Shown here piece by piece: positions 44,284 to 54,286 of a stretch of 64,000 nt of DNA. Origin of the DNA: Fructilactobacillus fructivorans (GTDB lineage Bacteria > Bacillota > Bacilli > Lactobacillales > Lactobacillaceae); NCBI RefSeq assembly GCF_001434095.1, contig NZ_AZDS01000001.1:62001-126000 (forward strand), in the 5' to 3' direction. Numbering within the stretch: position 1 is the stretch's first letter; each line of letters begins with the position of its first letter. The notes under the pieces are model-generated. The model saw nothing but the letters and a program-made list of their open reading frames with translations, did no database searches and was not told where the DNA came from. A program made the translations under genes and the position numbers.

Positions 44284-46695
44284 TTGCTGATATCTTATGA
44301 ATGGTTGAAAGATTATGTTCAAATTAAGCTTTCTCCCGAAGAACTAGCTAATAAAATTGAGAAAACGTCCGTTGAGGTTGATTCGGTTTTTAAACGGAGT
44401 GACGGACTTAAAAAAATCGTGGTTGGTCAAATTTTATCCATTAAAGATCATCCAGATGCCGATCATCTTCATATTACACAAGTCGATGTTGGTGAAGATG
44501 AACCCATTCAAATTGTTTGTGGTGCTCCAAACGTTGAGATCGGTAAAAAAGTCATTGTTGCCTTGTCAGGTGCCCGAATTGCGGATAATGTTAAAATCAA
44601 GAAGTCTAAAATGCGTGGTGTTGAATCAAATGGAATGCTATGTGCGCTTGATGAGATTGGCTTTGATAAATCACTCGTTCCTGATGAATGGAAGGATGGC
44701 ATTTATTTCTTGCCAGATAACGCTAGAGTTGGCGATGAAGTTTATAACTATCTAGGAATGAACGAATCACTAATTGACCTAGACGTTACGCCTAATCGTG
44801 GTGACATGTTGAGTGTTCGTGGTACGGCATATGATTTGGGCGCCGTTTTTGATGAAAAAGTTAATTTCATTGAGCATGCTAGTGCACCCACTGGGACTCA
44901 TGACACTGACGAACTTATTTCGGCAAAAGCAGATCCTAATTTAGCTCCAATTTATAAGCTGAAGGTTGTCGAGAATGTGGATGTGAAGCCAAGTCCATTG
45001 TGGCTTCAGATTAAGTTATGGAATTCTGGTATTAAGCCGATTAATAACGTTGTTGATATTACTAACTTCATCATGGTTAAAGTTGGTCAACCAATGCATG
45101 CCTATGATTTGGATAAGTTGAAGTCAAAGGATCTTGAAGTCAGAAATGCTAAAGATGGTGAAGTAATTACTACCTTGGACGGAAATGATCGAAAGTTAAC
45201 CAGTACTGATGTTGTAATTGCGGATGATAAACCAATCGCACTCGCTGGGTTAATGGGTGGTAAGGATACGGAAGTAACGTCTGGGACTAAGAATATTGTT
45301 TTTGAAGCGGGTGTCTTTGATCCCGTTAAGACACGAAAAATGGCCCAAAAACAGCTTCTACACACGGATGCCTCGCAGCGTTTTGAACGTGGAGTTGACC
45401 ATGGAAACGTTGAAGCAGCCCTTGAGTATGCCGCTGGGATGGCAGAAGACTTGGCCAACGGTGAGTCAGAACAGGGTGTTGTTAATGGTAGTAATGAAGA
45501 AGTTCAACCACGTGTCATTTCAATTTCGTCTTCTTATATTAACCATGTCCTTGGCACGAACCTTAGTGTTAAAGAAATTGTTTCAATCTTTAAACGTTTA
45601 GGATTTGGTGTAGAAGAATCCGGTGATAATTTGACTGTCACGGTTCCAACTAGATGCTGGGATCTTAAAATTGATGCTGATCTAGTTGAAGAGGTAGCTC
45701 GAATATATGGATATGACAACATTCCGTCTACATTACCAATTACTCAGACAACTGAAGGCGGATTAACCCCCAAACAAGAAATGATCAGGAAATCAAGGGA
45801 AACACTTGAAGGACTTGGACTAACTCACGCAATGTCTTATTCATTAACTACCCAAGAAAAAGCAAAAATGTTTATGTTAAGAGCTAGTTCAGAAACCCCA
45901 TTACAATGGCCCATGACTGAAGATCATGCTATTTTAAGAATGAATTTGATTTCAGGTTTATTGGATGATGTGGCTTATAATCAGGCACGAAATGTTTTGA
46001 ACGTACCACTTTATGAGCAAGGACGGGTCTTTTACAAACAAGATGAAGATCAGGTTCGACCTGATGAAGTGGAACATATTGCTGGTGCCATTTCTGGCTC
46101 GCTCGTTTCTAATAGTTGGGACCAAAAGGCCAAGCCAGTTGATTTTTATCAAATTAAGGGAATTCTGGAGAAGTATTTGGCAAGCCTTTCTTTAAAGGGA
46201 CATATCACTTATGTTTCTACGGACAAAATGGCCGATATGCATCCTGGTAGAACCGCTCTGATTAAACTAGATGATCATCTTATTGGATTTATTGGTGAGG
46301 TTCATCCTAAAGTTGCTAAGCAATTTAAGATTAAAGAAACCTATGTTTTTGAACTGGATCTTGATTATTTATATACGGCACCAAAATCGGGCCAACAATA
46401 TCAAAAGGTTGGTCAATACCCAGCAATTCACCGTGATATTGCCATGTTAGTTGATGAGAACGTTACGAATGCTGAGATTAATAAATTAATTACTAGAAGA
46501 GGCGGCGCATACTTACAAGACGCTACCGTGTTTGATGTATACCAAGGTAGTAATGTCCCTGAAGGTAAAAAATCAATTGCATATTCTTTGACATTTGAAG
46601 ATCCCAACGCCACCTTAAAAGATGAGACTGTTGATAAAGCAGTAGATAAAATTCAAAAGCGCTTAACTAACGAGTTAAACGCTGAGATTAGATAA
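44284..46695 (+). CDS. pheT: Phenylalanyl-tRNA synthetase beta subunit
   Basis: An 803-residue subunit. It has an N-terminal EMAP-type tRNA-binding domain (about 40-150: IKDHPDADHLHITQVDVG), B3/B4 editing domain (about 210-385), B5 domain, core, and C-terminal FDX-ACB anticodon-binding domain (YPAIHRDIAMLVDENV). It starts with TTG, eight bases after AAAGGAGG, giving the family start MLISYEWLKDYV. It is expressed from the T-box-controlled pheS transcript. Confidence 0.96.
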   Translation: MLISYEWLKDYVQIKLSPEELANKIEKTSVEVDSVFKRSDGLKKIVVGQILSIKDHPDADHLHITQVDVGEDEPIQIVCGAPNVEIGKKVIVALSGARIADNVKIKKSKMRGVESNGMLCALDEIGFDKSLVPDEWKDGIYFLPDNARVGDEVYNYLGMNESLIDLDVTPNRGDMLSVRGTAYDLGAVFDEKVNFIEHASAPTGTHDTDELISAKADPNLAPIYKLKVVENVDVKPSPLWLQIKLWNSGIKPINNVVDITNFIMVKVGQPMHAYDLDKLKSKDLEVRNAKDGEVITTLDGNDRKLTSTDVVIADDKPIALAGLMGGKDTEVTSGTKNIVFEAGVFDPVKTRKMAQKQLLHTDASQRFERGVDHGNVEAALEYAAGMAEDLANGESEQGVVNGSNEEVQPRVISISSSYINHVLGTNLSVKEIVSIFKRLGFGVEESGDNLTVTVPTRCWDLKIDADLVEEVARIYGYDNIPSTLPITQTTEGGLTPKQEMIRKSRETLEGLGLTHAMSYSLTTQEKAKMFMLRASSETPLQWPMTEDHAILRMNLISGLLDDVAYNQARNVLNVPLYEQGRVFYKQDEDQVRPDEVEHIAGAISGSLVSNSWDQKAKPVDFYQIKGILEKYLASLSLKGHITYVSTDKMADMHPGRTALIKLDDHLIGFIGEVHPKVAKQFKIKETYVFELDLDYLYTAPKSGQQYQKVGQYPAIHRDIAMLVDENVTNAEINKLITRRGGAYLQDATVFDVYQGSNVPEGKKSIAYSLTFEDPNATLKDETVDKAVDKIQKRLTNELNAEIR

Positions 46696-46708
46696 AGGCG
46701 GATTTGTA

Positions 46709-47836
46709 ATGGATGACAAAAAGAAACGTTTAAAGGGTGTCATTTTGAAAGCCAAGACCAGTTCATTTGGCAAGAAAATTATTTATTCAGTGATTGTAAT
46801 TATTGTGATTTTAGTCATTGCAATTGTGTTAATTGGTCATCATTACTTCAAAACATCCCTTCAACCACTTGATCCCCATGATCAGCAAGTGACCCAAGTC
46901 GACATTCCCAGAGGATCATCTACCAAAAAAATTGGTGCGATCTTACAAAAATCGAAAGTGGTTAAAAGTGGAATGGTGTTTAATTACTACGTTAAGTCTC
47001 ACAATATTACTAATTTTAAGTCCGGATACTATCAATTGAAGCCTTCGATGTCTTTGGATAACATTGCGCAGAATCTCCAAAAGGGTGGAAGTTCTGAACC
47101 AATTCAAAGTACCGATAGTAAACTAATCATTCCTGAGGGTGATAACATTGATCAAATTGCGGATATCATTGCTAAGAATACCGATTTCTCTAAAGATGAG
47201 TTCCTGTCCCTTATGAAGGACCGTAAGTTCTTTGATGCCATGGTACAAAATTATCCTGAGCTGTTAAGTTCAGCTAAAAATGCGAAAGACACTCGCTACT
47301 TTTTTGAGGGGTATCTGTATCCGGCAACTTACCCGGTTCCAAAGCATTCATCGTTAAAGATGTTGGTGAGTTTGATGCTTGCTAAGAGTAACGCAATGTA
47401 TCAACCATATTATCAACGAATGAAAGATCAAAAGTTAACGGTACAACAAACCCTGACTTTAGCTTCATTGATTGAACGGGAAGGCGTTAGCCAGGATGAT
47501 CGCAATAAGATGGCTGGGGTACTTAGAAATCGAATTGAGAAGAAAATGCCACTCCAATCAGATGTAGCTGTTTTATATGCACTTCATAAGAATACTAAGA
47601 TCCTTTCTAAACGTGACCTGACGGTTAATTCTAAATATAATCTTTATATTAACCAGGGATTTGGACCTGGTCCGTTTGATAGTCCTTCAGTAAGTTCAGT
47701 TCATGCGGTTTTGTATCCAACGGATATGGACAAGGGATACTTGTATTTCTTGGCCGATAACAAGACCAAAAAGATTTATTACGCTAAAAGCTTGAAAGAA
47801 CAACAAAATAACATTAAAACTCACATTAATCGGTAG
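46709..47836 (+). CDS. mltG: Endolytic murein transglycosylase MltG
   Basis: A 375-residue YceG-family protein. A cytoplasmic basic N-terminus precedes one membrane helix (about 27-46), a LysM-like region (VDIPRGSSTKKIGAILQKS) and the catalytic domain with ASLIEREG (catalytic Glu near 257) and INQGFGPGPFDSPS. It cuts nascent glycan chains. pheT ends 13 bases upstream, and the mltG-udk-greA order is typical for lactobacilli. Confidence 0.94.
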   Translation: MDDKKKRLKGVILKAKTSSFGKKIIYSVIVIIVILVIAIVLIGHHYFKTSLQPLDPHDQQVTQVDIPRGSSTKKIGAILQKSKVVKSGMVFNYYVKSHNITNFKSGYYQLKPSMSLDNIAQNLQKGGSSEPIQSTDSKLIIPEGDNIDQIADIIAKNTDFSKDEFLSLMKDRKFFDAMVQNYPELLSSAKNAKDTRYFFEGYLYPATYPVPKHSSLKMLVSLMLAKSNAMYQPYYQRMKDQKLTVQQTLTLASLIEREGVSQDDRNKMAGVLRNRIEKKMPLQSDVAVLYALHKNTKILSKRDLTVNSKYNLYINQGFGPGPFDSPSVSSVHAVLYPTDMDKGYLYFLADNKTKKIYYAKSLKEQQNNIKTHINR

Positions 47837-47848
47837 TGGAGGAGAGAC

Positions 47849-48523
47849 ATGGTGAAAAAGAAAGAAAGACCAGTTATTATTGGCGTCACTGGTGGTTCTA
47901 GTAGTGGGAAAACGACGGTTAGCCGTGCAATTTTGCACCGTTTGTTAGGGCATTCCATTGCAATTTTGCAACAAGATTCTTACTACAAGGATCAAGCTAA
48001 TATGACGATGGATGAGAGAAGACAAGTTAATTATGATCATCCACTGGCTTTTGATACCGATTTGATGGTTAAACAATTAAAGCAACTTTTAAATTATGAA
48101 TCAATTGAAAAACCAGTTTATGACTACTCTAAGTTCACGCGGAGTAGCAAGACGATTACTCAGGAACCGCGGGATGTCATCATTGTTGAGGGCATTTTGA
48201 TTCTTGATGATAAAAGATTACGTGATTTGATGGACATTAAAGTGTACGTTGATACCGATGCCGACATTCGGGTAATCAGAAGAATTCAAAGGGATACAAG
48301 TGAACGGGGACGATCGCTTGATTCAGTAATTCAGCAGTACTTGGCAACGGTTCGTCCAATGCACCTTCAATTTGTTGAGCCGACGAAACGGTATGCTGAT
48401 ATAATTATCCCTGAAGGTGGAAAAAATCAAGTGGCAATTGACTTACTTGTTACTAAAATTCAGTCGATTTTAAATGACATTGGTGATGATCCAATTAGTA
48501 ATGCAATTGATACGACAATCTAG
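47849..48523 (+). CDS. udk: Uridine kinase
   Basis: A 224-residue P-loop kinase salvaging uridine and cytidine. The P-loop is GGSSSGKT (15-22); QQDSYYKD and NYDHPLAFD are substrate-binding segments. GGAGGAGAG precedes the ATG. It is 12 bases after mltG. Confidence 0.95.
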   Translation: MVKKKERPVIIGVTGGSSSGKTTVSRAILHRLLGHSIAILQQDSYYKDQANMTMDERRQVNYDHPLAFDTDLMVKQLKQLLNYESIEKPVYDYSKFTRSSKTITQEPRDVIIVEGILILDDKRLRDLMDIKVYVDTDADIRVIRRIQRDTSERGRSLDSVIQQYLATVRPMHLQFVEPTKRYADIIIPEGGKNQVAIDLLVTKIQSILNDIGDDPISNAIDTTI

Positions 48524-48586
48524 TTAAGTTGCTAAATCTTGATTTAAATGGTATTTTAATTTTGAATAAATTAGTGAGGTGTAAGA

Positions 48587-49063
48587 ATGGCTGAAGATGA
48601 AATGTATCCAATGACGCAAGAGGGTAAGGAAAAGCTTGAAACTGAATTAAAGGATTTGAAAGTTAATCAACGTCCTAAAATTGTTGATCGAATTAAAGTT
48701 GCTAGAAGTTATGGTGATTTATCTGAGAATTCTGAATACGAATCAGCAAAGAATGAGCAAAGCATGTTAGAAAGTCGAATTGCGACGGTTGAACACATGC
48801 TCCAATATGCTCAGGTTGTTGATAAAGAAGAAACCGATGAAGATGAAGTTACGGTCGGAAAAGAAATTCAGTTTAAAGAATTGCCCGATGAAGATCCTGA
48901 AACGTTTAAAATTGTTGGAGCCGCTGAAGCAGATCCAATGAGTGGAAAAATTTCAAATGATTCTCCGATTGCCCAAGCTTTACTTGGACACAAAGTAGGA
49001 GAGAATGTTGATATTGATATTCCCGCGGGCGTTATGCACGTTAAAATTTTATCAGTTAAATAA
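48587..49063 (+). CDS. greA: Transcription elongation factor GreA
   Basis: A 158-residue factor that reactivates backtracked RNA polymerase by stimulating transcript cleavage. The N-terminal coiled coil contains YGDLSENSEYESAKNEQ with the acidic tip, and the C-terminal FKBP-like domain has DPMSGKISNDSPIAQALLG. It ends at a terminator shared with the convergent yfhO gene. Confidence 0.96.
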   Translation: MAEDEMYPMTQEGKEKLETELKDLKVNQRPKIVDRIKVARSYGDLSENSEYESAKNEQSMLESRIATVEHMLQYAQVVDKEETDEDEVTVGKEIQFKELPDEDPETFKIVGAAEADPMSGKISNDSPIAQALLGHKVGENVDIDIPAGVMHVKILSVK

Positions 49064-49077
49064 TTGTGCAATTTAAA

Positions 49078-49112
49078 TAAGACAATCGTCAGTTAAGACG
49101 ATTGTCTTATTT
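49078..49112 (+). terminator. Bidirectional terminator between greA and yfhO
   Basis: The 13-base-pair stem TAAGACAATCGTC / GACGATTGTCTTA with a six-base loop is flanked by AT-rich runs and separates convergent genes. Confidence 0.9.
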
Positions 49113-51747
49113 ATTTACGTAATTTTTTGAATCTGGTTTGGACAAGTAATATAAGTAACGTTAGCACACTTACCAAGATTCCAAGGTTTAAAAATGGTGG
49201 CCAATATGAAAGCTGAATGTTTTGCTTGCCCTTACCAGTTTTTATGGCAATAAAGTAATTATCCCATTTGGTAAGAGGATGATTTTTTCCGTTAACTTTA
49301 GCGTGCCATCCCTTTGAATAAGGGATACTTGAAGCCACAACGGACTTTGAATTGTTGGTATCGATAATGGCATTAACCCTTCTTGAATTAGGACTAGTAA
49401 CCTTGATCGATCCTGCTTGGAGTTGACGGTCAGTCTGCTTAAAAAGAGAATTATTTAATTGGTAGAGAGTAAAATTCTGAAGCCACAACGATGATTTCTT
49501 GAATTGGATTTTAACGTCAACAACTTTGTCCTTTGATTGGTTGGCAATGTTTATCACCTTGATGGAATTTGATTCGGGACTAAGTGATAATTGATTACCA
49601 TTTACGAATAAATCACACTTGCTATTTTGCATTTCAGTGCCAAGGGTCAAATAGTAGGAGTCATTAGTCTGTGGTTTAAATTCGAGTTCTAATGATGCCG
49701 GCTTGAGTGGGTTAACTTTATTAAAAATCGTACCAGTTAATTGGTTATGCTTAGTTACATTGTTATATTTCACGTTGTCAAAGTTGCGGTTTGAAAAAAG
49801 GTTCCTCCTAACACTTTGGTTACCGGTTAGATTGGACCACAACTCTGACTGATATTGGATTGGATCGGCACTAGTAGCCTGGCTCGTAATTGCCTGCTTA
49901 CTAGCACTAAATAGCATTGGCAGGGCGTACTGGTTTTTATATAATGAGAATCCCGCGACATTGTTTTGATATTTATAAGCGGCCTGATCATATCTTTCAG
50001 GGAACTCGCGAATTCCAGGAACGTCAACGGATGCAGTCAATGGGCGAGCAATATGATAATTCATGGATAATAAAGCGTCCGAAACCATGGTTCCACTAGA
50101 ATATTCAATGACTCCATCTCCATTTGGTTGACCAAGATTACCGATCAAGTTCGACATTTGGGGATTCATAACGGAAGAAAATAGAGACGCACCGTTGAAG
50201 CCAAAGTTAAACGGATCATTTTTAGTGCGGGAAAAATCTTTATTGATACGAAAAAGCTGGTTAGAAGATTTGGCATGAAGATTCGTGGTTACTTGGTTTA
50301 GTTTTGTCACGTAACCTCGGTATTCAACGTTACTTAGATATGAAATGTTGTCTAGTGATAGGAAGAGATTAGCGGCAATACCAAAAATGACCAACAAAAA
50401 AATGCCAGCATTAAACCATTTTTCTTTGCGGAATGGAGTTATTAAGACAATTAGTGAAGCTAATATCATTAATCCTTCAATTGTCACTGTGTACCACTTT
50501 AAATAGTTATATTTGGGAATTCTAAGGCAAGTGTATCCAATCATTGCTAGTAAGATTATTATCATGATCCAAAGGCCCTTTTGTGTGAGGTTGATGGATC
50601 GAATGTGATTTAAACTTGTTAAGGCAACCATAATTAACCAGAAGCAAATTACAAATGAAAAGCGGTATGGATACCATATTGGAAATTGAAAGGCGTGCCA
50701 GAATAGATTAAGTGGTTCAAAACAAGCTGACAAAATGAGAAAAATTGTCATTATGAAAGTGGCGAATCGAAGCCTTTTAGAAAAGGTTCGATTAATAAAA
50801 AACAATAAAAACAACATTAGGATCATTGAAGAAACAAAAATGTTTGGTAGTCCATTCGGCATTTGATCAAAGTTAAATGATCCAGGAGTTAACTTGGTGA
50901 CAATGTCTAGAATGGGGTATTCAAACTTGAAATTTAATTTAGACGAAAATCCTTGTCCCTTTGAATTAAGCAAAGAGTAAAAGACAGGGAATAGGATGAA
51001 AGCAGCTAGTCCAACGGAAATGATTCCGTTGATAAGAAGTCGTAGTAGTTTAGTGGCAGCTTCTTTGATGCTCTTGGCATTAACAGCTAAATAATAAATT
51101 GTTAATAAGATGATAAAGATGGTGATCATATAAGCCATGTAGCAGTTGATGATTAACATGGCAGTGTAAGAAATGATGAACAGTGCCGAATGCTTATTTT
51201 TTAAAAGTTGAGAAAGCCCTAATACAATTAAAGGAAGCAAAATCATGGCGTCTAACCAAATGATGTTTAAGTTGTTAGCTACCATCCAACCATTTAAAGC
51301 GTATGCGGTTGCAAACGATGATGAAATTAACCATGATTTAGTAAGCTTGAGCTTCTTTATGAGAACGCTGAAAGTGAAGCCAGATAGGCCAATTTTGATT
51401 AAAAGAAGAAATAAGACTCCGATTGATAAATTGTCATTACTGAAGAAAAGCAGAATGAGATTTAAAGGACTCATTAAATAGTATGCCCATGTTCCAATCA
51501 TTTCATTTCCTAAACCATTCGAAAAAGAGTAAAAAATAGATGATGGATGTTGTAAAATTGCTCTTCTAAAGTAAGCAAAAAAATCAATGTATTGTTGGCC
51601 TAAGTCAACCGTTAAAATCGTGTTATTGCCGAAGGGAGCCATATTGCGATATACTGCATATAATGCCATAATGACTAGTGGTATCAAAAAGCCTAGAATT
51701 AATGACAAATTCTTAGACAAAATTTTTTTTATTTTTTGGTTAAGCAT
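49111..51747 (-). CDS. yfhO: YfhO family membrane protein
   Basis: An 878-residue protein with about 12-13 hydrophobic helices between residues 12 and 460, a large extracytoplasmic region (about 465-850) and a final helix ending in basic residues. The N-terminal TVDLGQQYIDFFAYFRR and NGLGNEMIGTWAYYLMSP are typical of YfhO, a GT-C-type family. In Bacillus and other Gram-positives, YfhO-type proteins glycosylate lipoteichoic or wall teichoic acids; the sugar and acceptor here are unknown. It is the only gene in its transcription unit. Confidence 0.88.
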   Translation of the reverse strand: MLNQKIKKILSKNLSLILGFLIPLVIMALYAVYRNMAPFGNNTILTVDLGQQYIDFFAYFRRAILQHPSSIFYSFSNGLGNEMIGTWAYYLMSPLNLILLFFSNDNLSIGVLFLLLIKIGLSGFTFSVLIKKLKLTKSWLISSSFATAYALNGWMVANNLNIIWLDAMILLPLIVLGLSQLLKNKHSALFIISYTAMLIINCYMAYMITIFIILLTIYYLAVNAKSIKEAATKLLRLLINGIISVGLAAFILFPVFYSLLNSKGQGFSSKLNFKFEYPILDIVTKLTPGSFNFDQMPNGLPNIFVSSMILMLFLLFFINRTFSKRLRFATFIMTIFLILSACFEPLNLFWHAFQFPIWYPYRFSFVICFWLIMVALTSLNHIRSINLTQKGLWIMIIILLAMIGYTCLRIPKYNYLKWYTVTIEGLMILASLIVLITPFRKEKWFNAGIFLLVIFGIAANLFLSLDNISYLSNVEYRGYVTKLNQVTTNLHAKSSNQLFRINKDFSRTKNDPFNFGFNGASLFSSVMNPQMSNLIGNLGQPNGDGVIEYSSGTMVSDALLSMNYHIARPLTASVDVPGIREFPERYDQAAYKYQNNVAGFSLYKNQYALPMLFSASKQAITSQATSADPIQYQSELWSNLTGNQSVRRNLFSNRNFDNVKYNNVTKHNQLTGTIFNKVNPLKPASLELEFKPQTNDSYYLTLGTEMQNSKCDLFVNGNQLSLSPESNSIKVINIANQSKDKVVDVKIQFKKSSLWLQNFTLYQLNNSLFKQTDRQLQAGSIKVTSPNSRRVNAIIDTNNSKSVVASSIPYSKGWHAKVNGKNHPLTKWDNYFIAIKTGKGKQNIQLSYWPPFLNLGILVSVLTLLILLVQTRFKKLRK

Positions 51748-51897
51748 TTGATTACCTCATTAATTTATCAAACTGGTGAATTATAATGGAATTAGCTTGA
51801 TTGTTTTTCTAGTAAATAGGTTATCATACATGAATTAAGAAAAGCGTCATAAATAATGAATTCGAGTTATTAATGTTAGTTAAGGAGCGTTAGCGTT

Positions 51898-53961
51898 GTG
51901 AAAAACTTTTTTGATCGGTTATTTAGGAGAAGAAGCCGTGGTTCAAGCCGTCGAAACGGTAATTCCAAGATCCCGTTTAGATTAAATTTTATTTTTGCTA
52001 TTGTGGGAATATTGTTTGCGGTTTTGGTATTTCGTTTAGCATACATGCAAATTTTTCAGGGGTCAGTATATAAGTCAGATGTTAATCAAAGTGATAATTC
52101 AGTGAAATACGGAAACGTTCCTCGTGGAATGATCTATGATTCAACGGGGAAGGTTTTAGTTGGAAACAAAACTCATCGAGCTATCACTTACACTAAGGGC
52201 TTAAGTGTCATGCCACAGGAGATTTATAATAATGCCAATAAGCTTGGTAGTTACATTACCATTCCAACCAAGACACTTACTAAGAAACAAATTGGTGAAT
52301 ATTACTTAGCTGATAAAACTAATTTAGCCAAAGCAACGAAGGTCGTTCCTAACGGTGAAAAATTGGCACCTCAAGCTGCTTACGATAAAGCCTTAGATAT
52401 GATTCAGGATGGCAAGCTTATTAAGGTTACCCCTCAAATGAAGAACGCCGCTGCTATTTTTACTGAAATGAGTGGGGCTTATCAATTATCGACCACCAAT
52501 ATTAAAACCGATGGGGTAAGTAACAAGGAAATTGCTGAAGTAGGTGAACACGCTGCTGAAATGCCCGGAGTTCAAGTTGGAACGAGTTGGTCGCGTGATT
52601 ATCCATCTGGTAATGAAATCCAAAGCATTGTTGGAAACGTGTCTTCTAGTAAAACAGGATTACCATCTGATCGGGTTAATGAATTATTAGCTGAAGGATA
52701 TTCGAGAAATGATTCCGTTGGTCAAAGTAATTTGGAACAACAATATGAGCCAGTTTTGAGAGGATCAAAATCACAGACTGAAGTAAAAGTTGGTGGTGAT
52801 AATAAGATTGTTAAGGAGGTTAAGAAGTATCCTGGCCAGCGTGGCCAAAACCTTCAACTTTCCATTAATTCCAAATTTCAGAATAAACTCCAAGATCTAG
52901 TAAAGGGTTCTGAATCAGGAGGAGTTGGTAATTCAACCGGAGCTTATGCGGTCGTCATGAATCCCAAGAATGGTGCCGTTATTGGAATGGCTGGAGTAAA
53001 TCGTGATCCTAAGACTGGGAAAATCACGCCAAACGAATTAGGAACGATTAACAGTGCTATCGTAATGGGATCCGTCGTAAAGGGTGCTATGGTATCTGGA
53101 GCATTGATGGATAAAGTTATTACCCCAAATAGTAGTATGATGGAAGATATGCCAATTGATATTGGTGGATCTAAAAAGAGTTCGTGGTTTAATAAGAATG
53201 GGGAAGCTAACATGTCCGTTAATGCTCAAGGAGCACTGGAAGTTTCATCGAACTCATACATGATGCAGCTTGCTATGAAGGAAGGCGGCTTTAAGTATAA
53301 GGCCGGGGGCTCGTTAAACATGAGTCCTAACGTCTTTAACACTGAAAGAAATTACTTCAATCAATTTGGATTGGGAGTTAAAACCGGAATTGATTTACCT
53401 GGTGAAACTGCCGGAATTCAAGGACCATCAACCTTTGCTAACATTGGTAAAGCACTTGATGAATCGTTTGGTAACTATGATTCATACACTACGATTCAGT
53501 TAGCTCAATATATGTCAACGATTGCTAATGGTGGGTATCGGATGAAACCCCATGTTGTTCAAAACGTAAGATCAACTAACACGAAGAATGGCCAACTTGG
53601 AGCCGTTCAAAATACCACAATGCCAACGGTGCTAAATGAAATTCCAATGACTCCAGCAGAGCGAAACGTTGTTACGCAAGGACTATACCAGGTTGTTCAT
53701 GGTACCAATAAATACAAGACTGGTGGAGATCTATCCAGTATCTCTCCAGAGGTTTCTGCGAAAACTGGTACTGCTCAGACCTTTTATGAAGGTAAGCCAA
53801 CGGTTACTTTAAGTTTGGCATCATATGCACCTTCAAAGGATCCTCAAGTGGTGGTTGCCCTTGCAATTCCAAATCTCCCTGTTAATGCTGAAAATAATAA
53901 CTTGAATTTAGCTAAACAAATTTATCAAGCATACTGGTCGGATGTTCAGAACAAGCCTTAG
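51898..53961 (+). CDS. pbp2B: Class B penicillin-binding protein (PBP2b/PbpA type)
   Basis: A 687-residue monofunctional transpeptidase. A basic N-terminus (RRRSRGSSRRNG) and one membrane helix (about 28-48) precede a dimerisation domain with GNVPRGMIYDSTGKVLV and the transpeptidase domain. Active-site motifs are SVVK (Ser392, Lys395), SSN (450-452) and KTG (622-624). GTG at 51898 follows AAGGAG by ten bases. The genes behind it (rpmG, fthC, glpG, yqgQ, glcK) are the neighbours of pbpA in Bacillus, which suggests the elongation-type enzyme rather than the division-type one. Confidence 0.9.
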   Translation: MKNFFDRLFRRRSRGSSRRNGNSKIPFRLNFIFAIVGILFAVLVFRLAYMQIFQGSVYKSDVNQSDNSVKYGNVPRGMIYDSTGKVLVGNKTHRAITYTKGLSVMPQEIYNNANKLGSYITIPTKTLTKKQIGEYYLADKTNLAKATKVVPNGEKLAPQAAYDKALDMIQDGKLIKVTPQMKNAAAIFTEMSGAYQLSTTNIKTDGVSNKEIAEVGEHAAEMPGVQVGTSWSRDYPSGNEIQSIVGNVSSSKTGLPSDRVNELLAEGYSRNDSVGQSNLEQQYEPVLRGSKSQTEVKVGGDNKIVKEVKKYPGQRGQNLQLSINSKFQNKLQDLVKGSESGGVGNSTGAYAVVMNPKNGAVIGMAGVNRDPKTGKITPNELGTINSAIVMGSVVKGAMVSGALMDKVITPNSSMMEDMPIDIGGSKKSSWFNKNGEANMSVNAQGALEVSSNSYMMQLAMKEGGFKYKAGGSLNMSPNVFNTERNYFNQFGLGVKTGIDLPGETAGIQGPSTFANIGKALDESFGNYDSYTTIQLAQYMSTIANGGYRMKPHVVQNVRSTNTKNGQLGAVQNTTMPTVLNEIPMTPAERNVVTQGLYQVVHGTNKYKTGGDLSSISPEVSAKTGTAQTFYEGKPTVTLSLASYAPSKDPQVVVALAIPNLPVNAENNNLNLAKQIYQAYWSDVQNKP

Positions 53962-53981
53962 TTGCTGTTAAGGGGAAATAC

Positions 53982-53996
53982 TTAACATTATGTTAA
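53982..53996. repeat. 7-1-7 palindrome upstream of rpmG
   Basis: TTAACAT-T-ATGTTAA lies 21 bases after the pbp stop and about 85 bases before rpmG. The 7-1-7 symmetry is the shape of Fur-family operators (PerR, Zur, Fur), though the sequence is not a known consensus. In AT-rich DNA such palindromes can occur by chance. Confidence 0.4.
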
Positions 53997-54081
53997 AAGG
54001 ACTGGATATCTAAGTTTAAAGATGTTAAGATTATGATTGTTGAGTTAGTTAAAAAAACGAATATGTTTGGAGGTATTTGAC

Positions 54082-54231
54082 ATGCGTGTTCATATCACTT
54101 TGGAATGTACTGAATGCCACGAACGCAATTACTTATCAACTAAGAGTCGTCGTAACAATCCCGATCGCTTAGAATTAGAAAAGTATTGCCCACGTGAAAG
54201 AAAAGTTACTTTACATCGCGAAACAAAATAA
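54082..54231 (+). CDS. rpmG: 50S ribosomal protein L33, three-cysteine form
   Basis: A 49-residue protein beginning [17 protein letters not shown] and ending KVTLHRETK. The first zinc knuckle CTEC (9-12) is present, but the second reads YCPRERK, so one of the four usual cysteines is glutamate. This form appears common among lactobacilli, so the gene is probably functional. TTTGGAGG lies ten bases before the ATG. A terminator follows. Confidence 0.94.
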   Translation: MRVHITLECTECHERNYLSTKSRRNNPDRLELEKYCPRERKVTLHRETK

Positions 54232-54263
54232 GATTTTGGGTTATTGCCCAAGATCTTTTTTAT
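54229..54263 (+). terminator. Intrinsic terminator after rpmG
   Basis: The stem AAGATTTTGGG / CCCAAGATCTT (one G-T pair) with loop TTATTG is followed by six T residues. The left arm begins at the stop codon. Confidence 0.85.
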
Positions 54264-54286
54264 TATAAAATTAATGGGTGCTAAAA

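Noticed and set aside
45102-45458. Minus-strand open frame of 118 codons inside pheT
   Set aside because: It is a shadow of a well conserved synthetase region, with no ribosome binding site and Ser/Ala-rich composition typical of antisense frames.
54082-54231. rpmG as a decayed pseudogene because one zinc cysteine is missing
   Set aside because: The frame is intact, the ribosome binding site and terminator are good, and the same ending ([14 protein letters not shown]) appears standard in lactobacillar L33.
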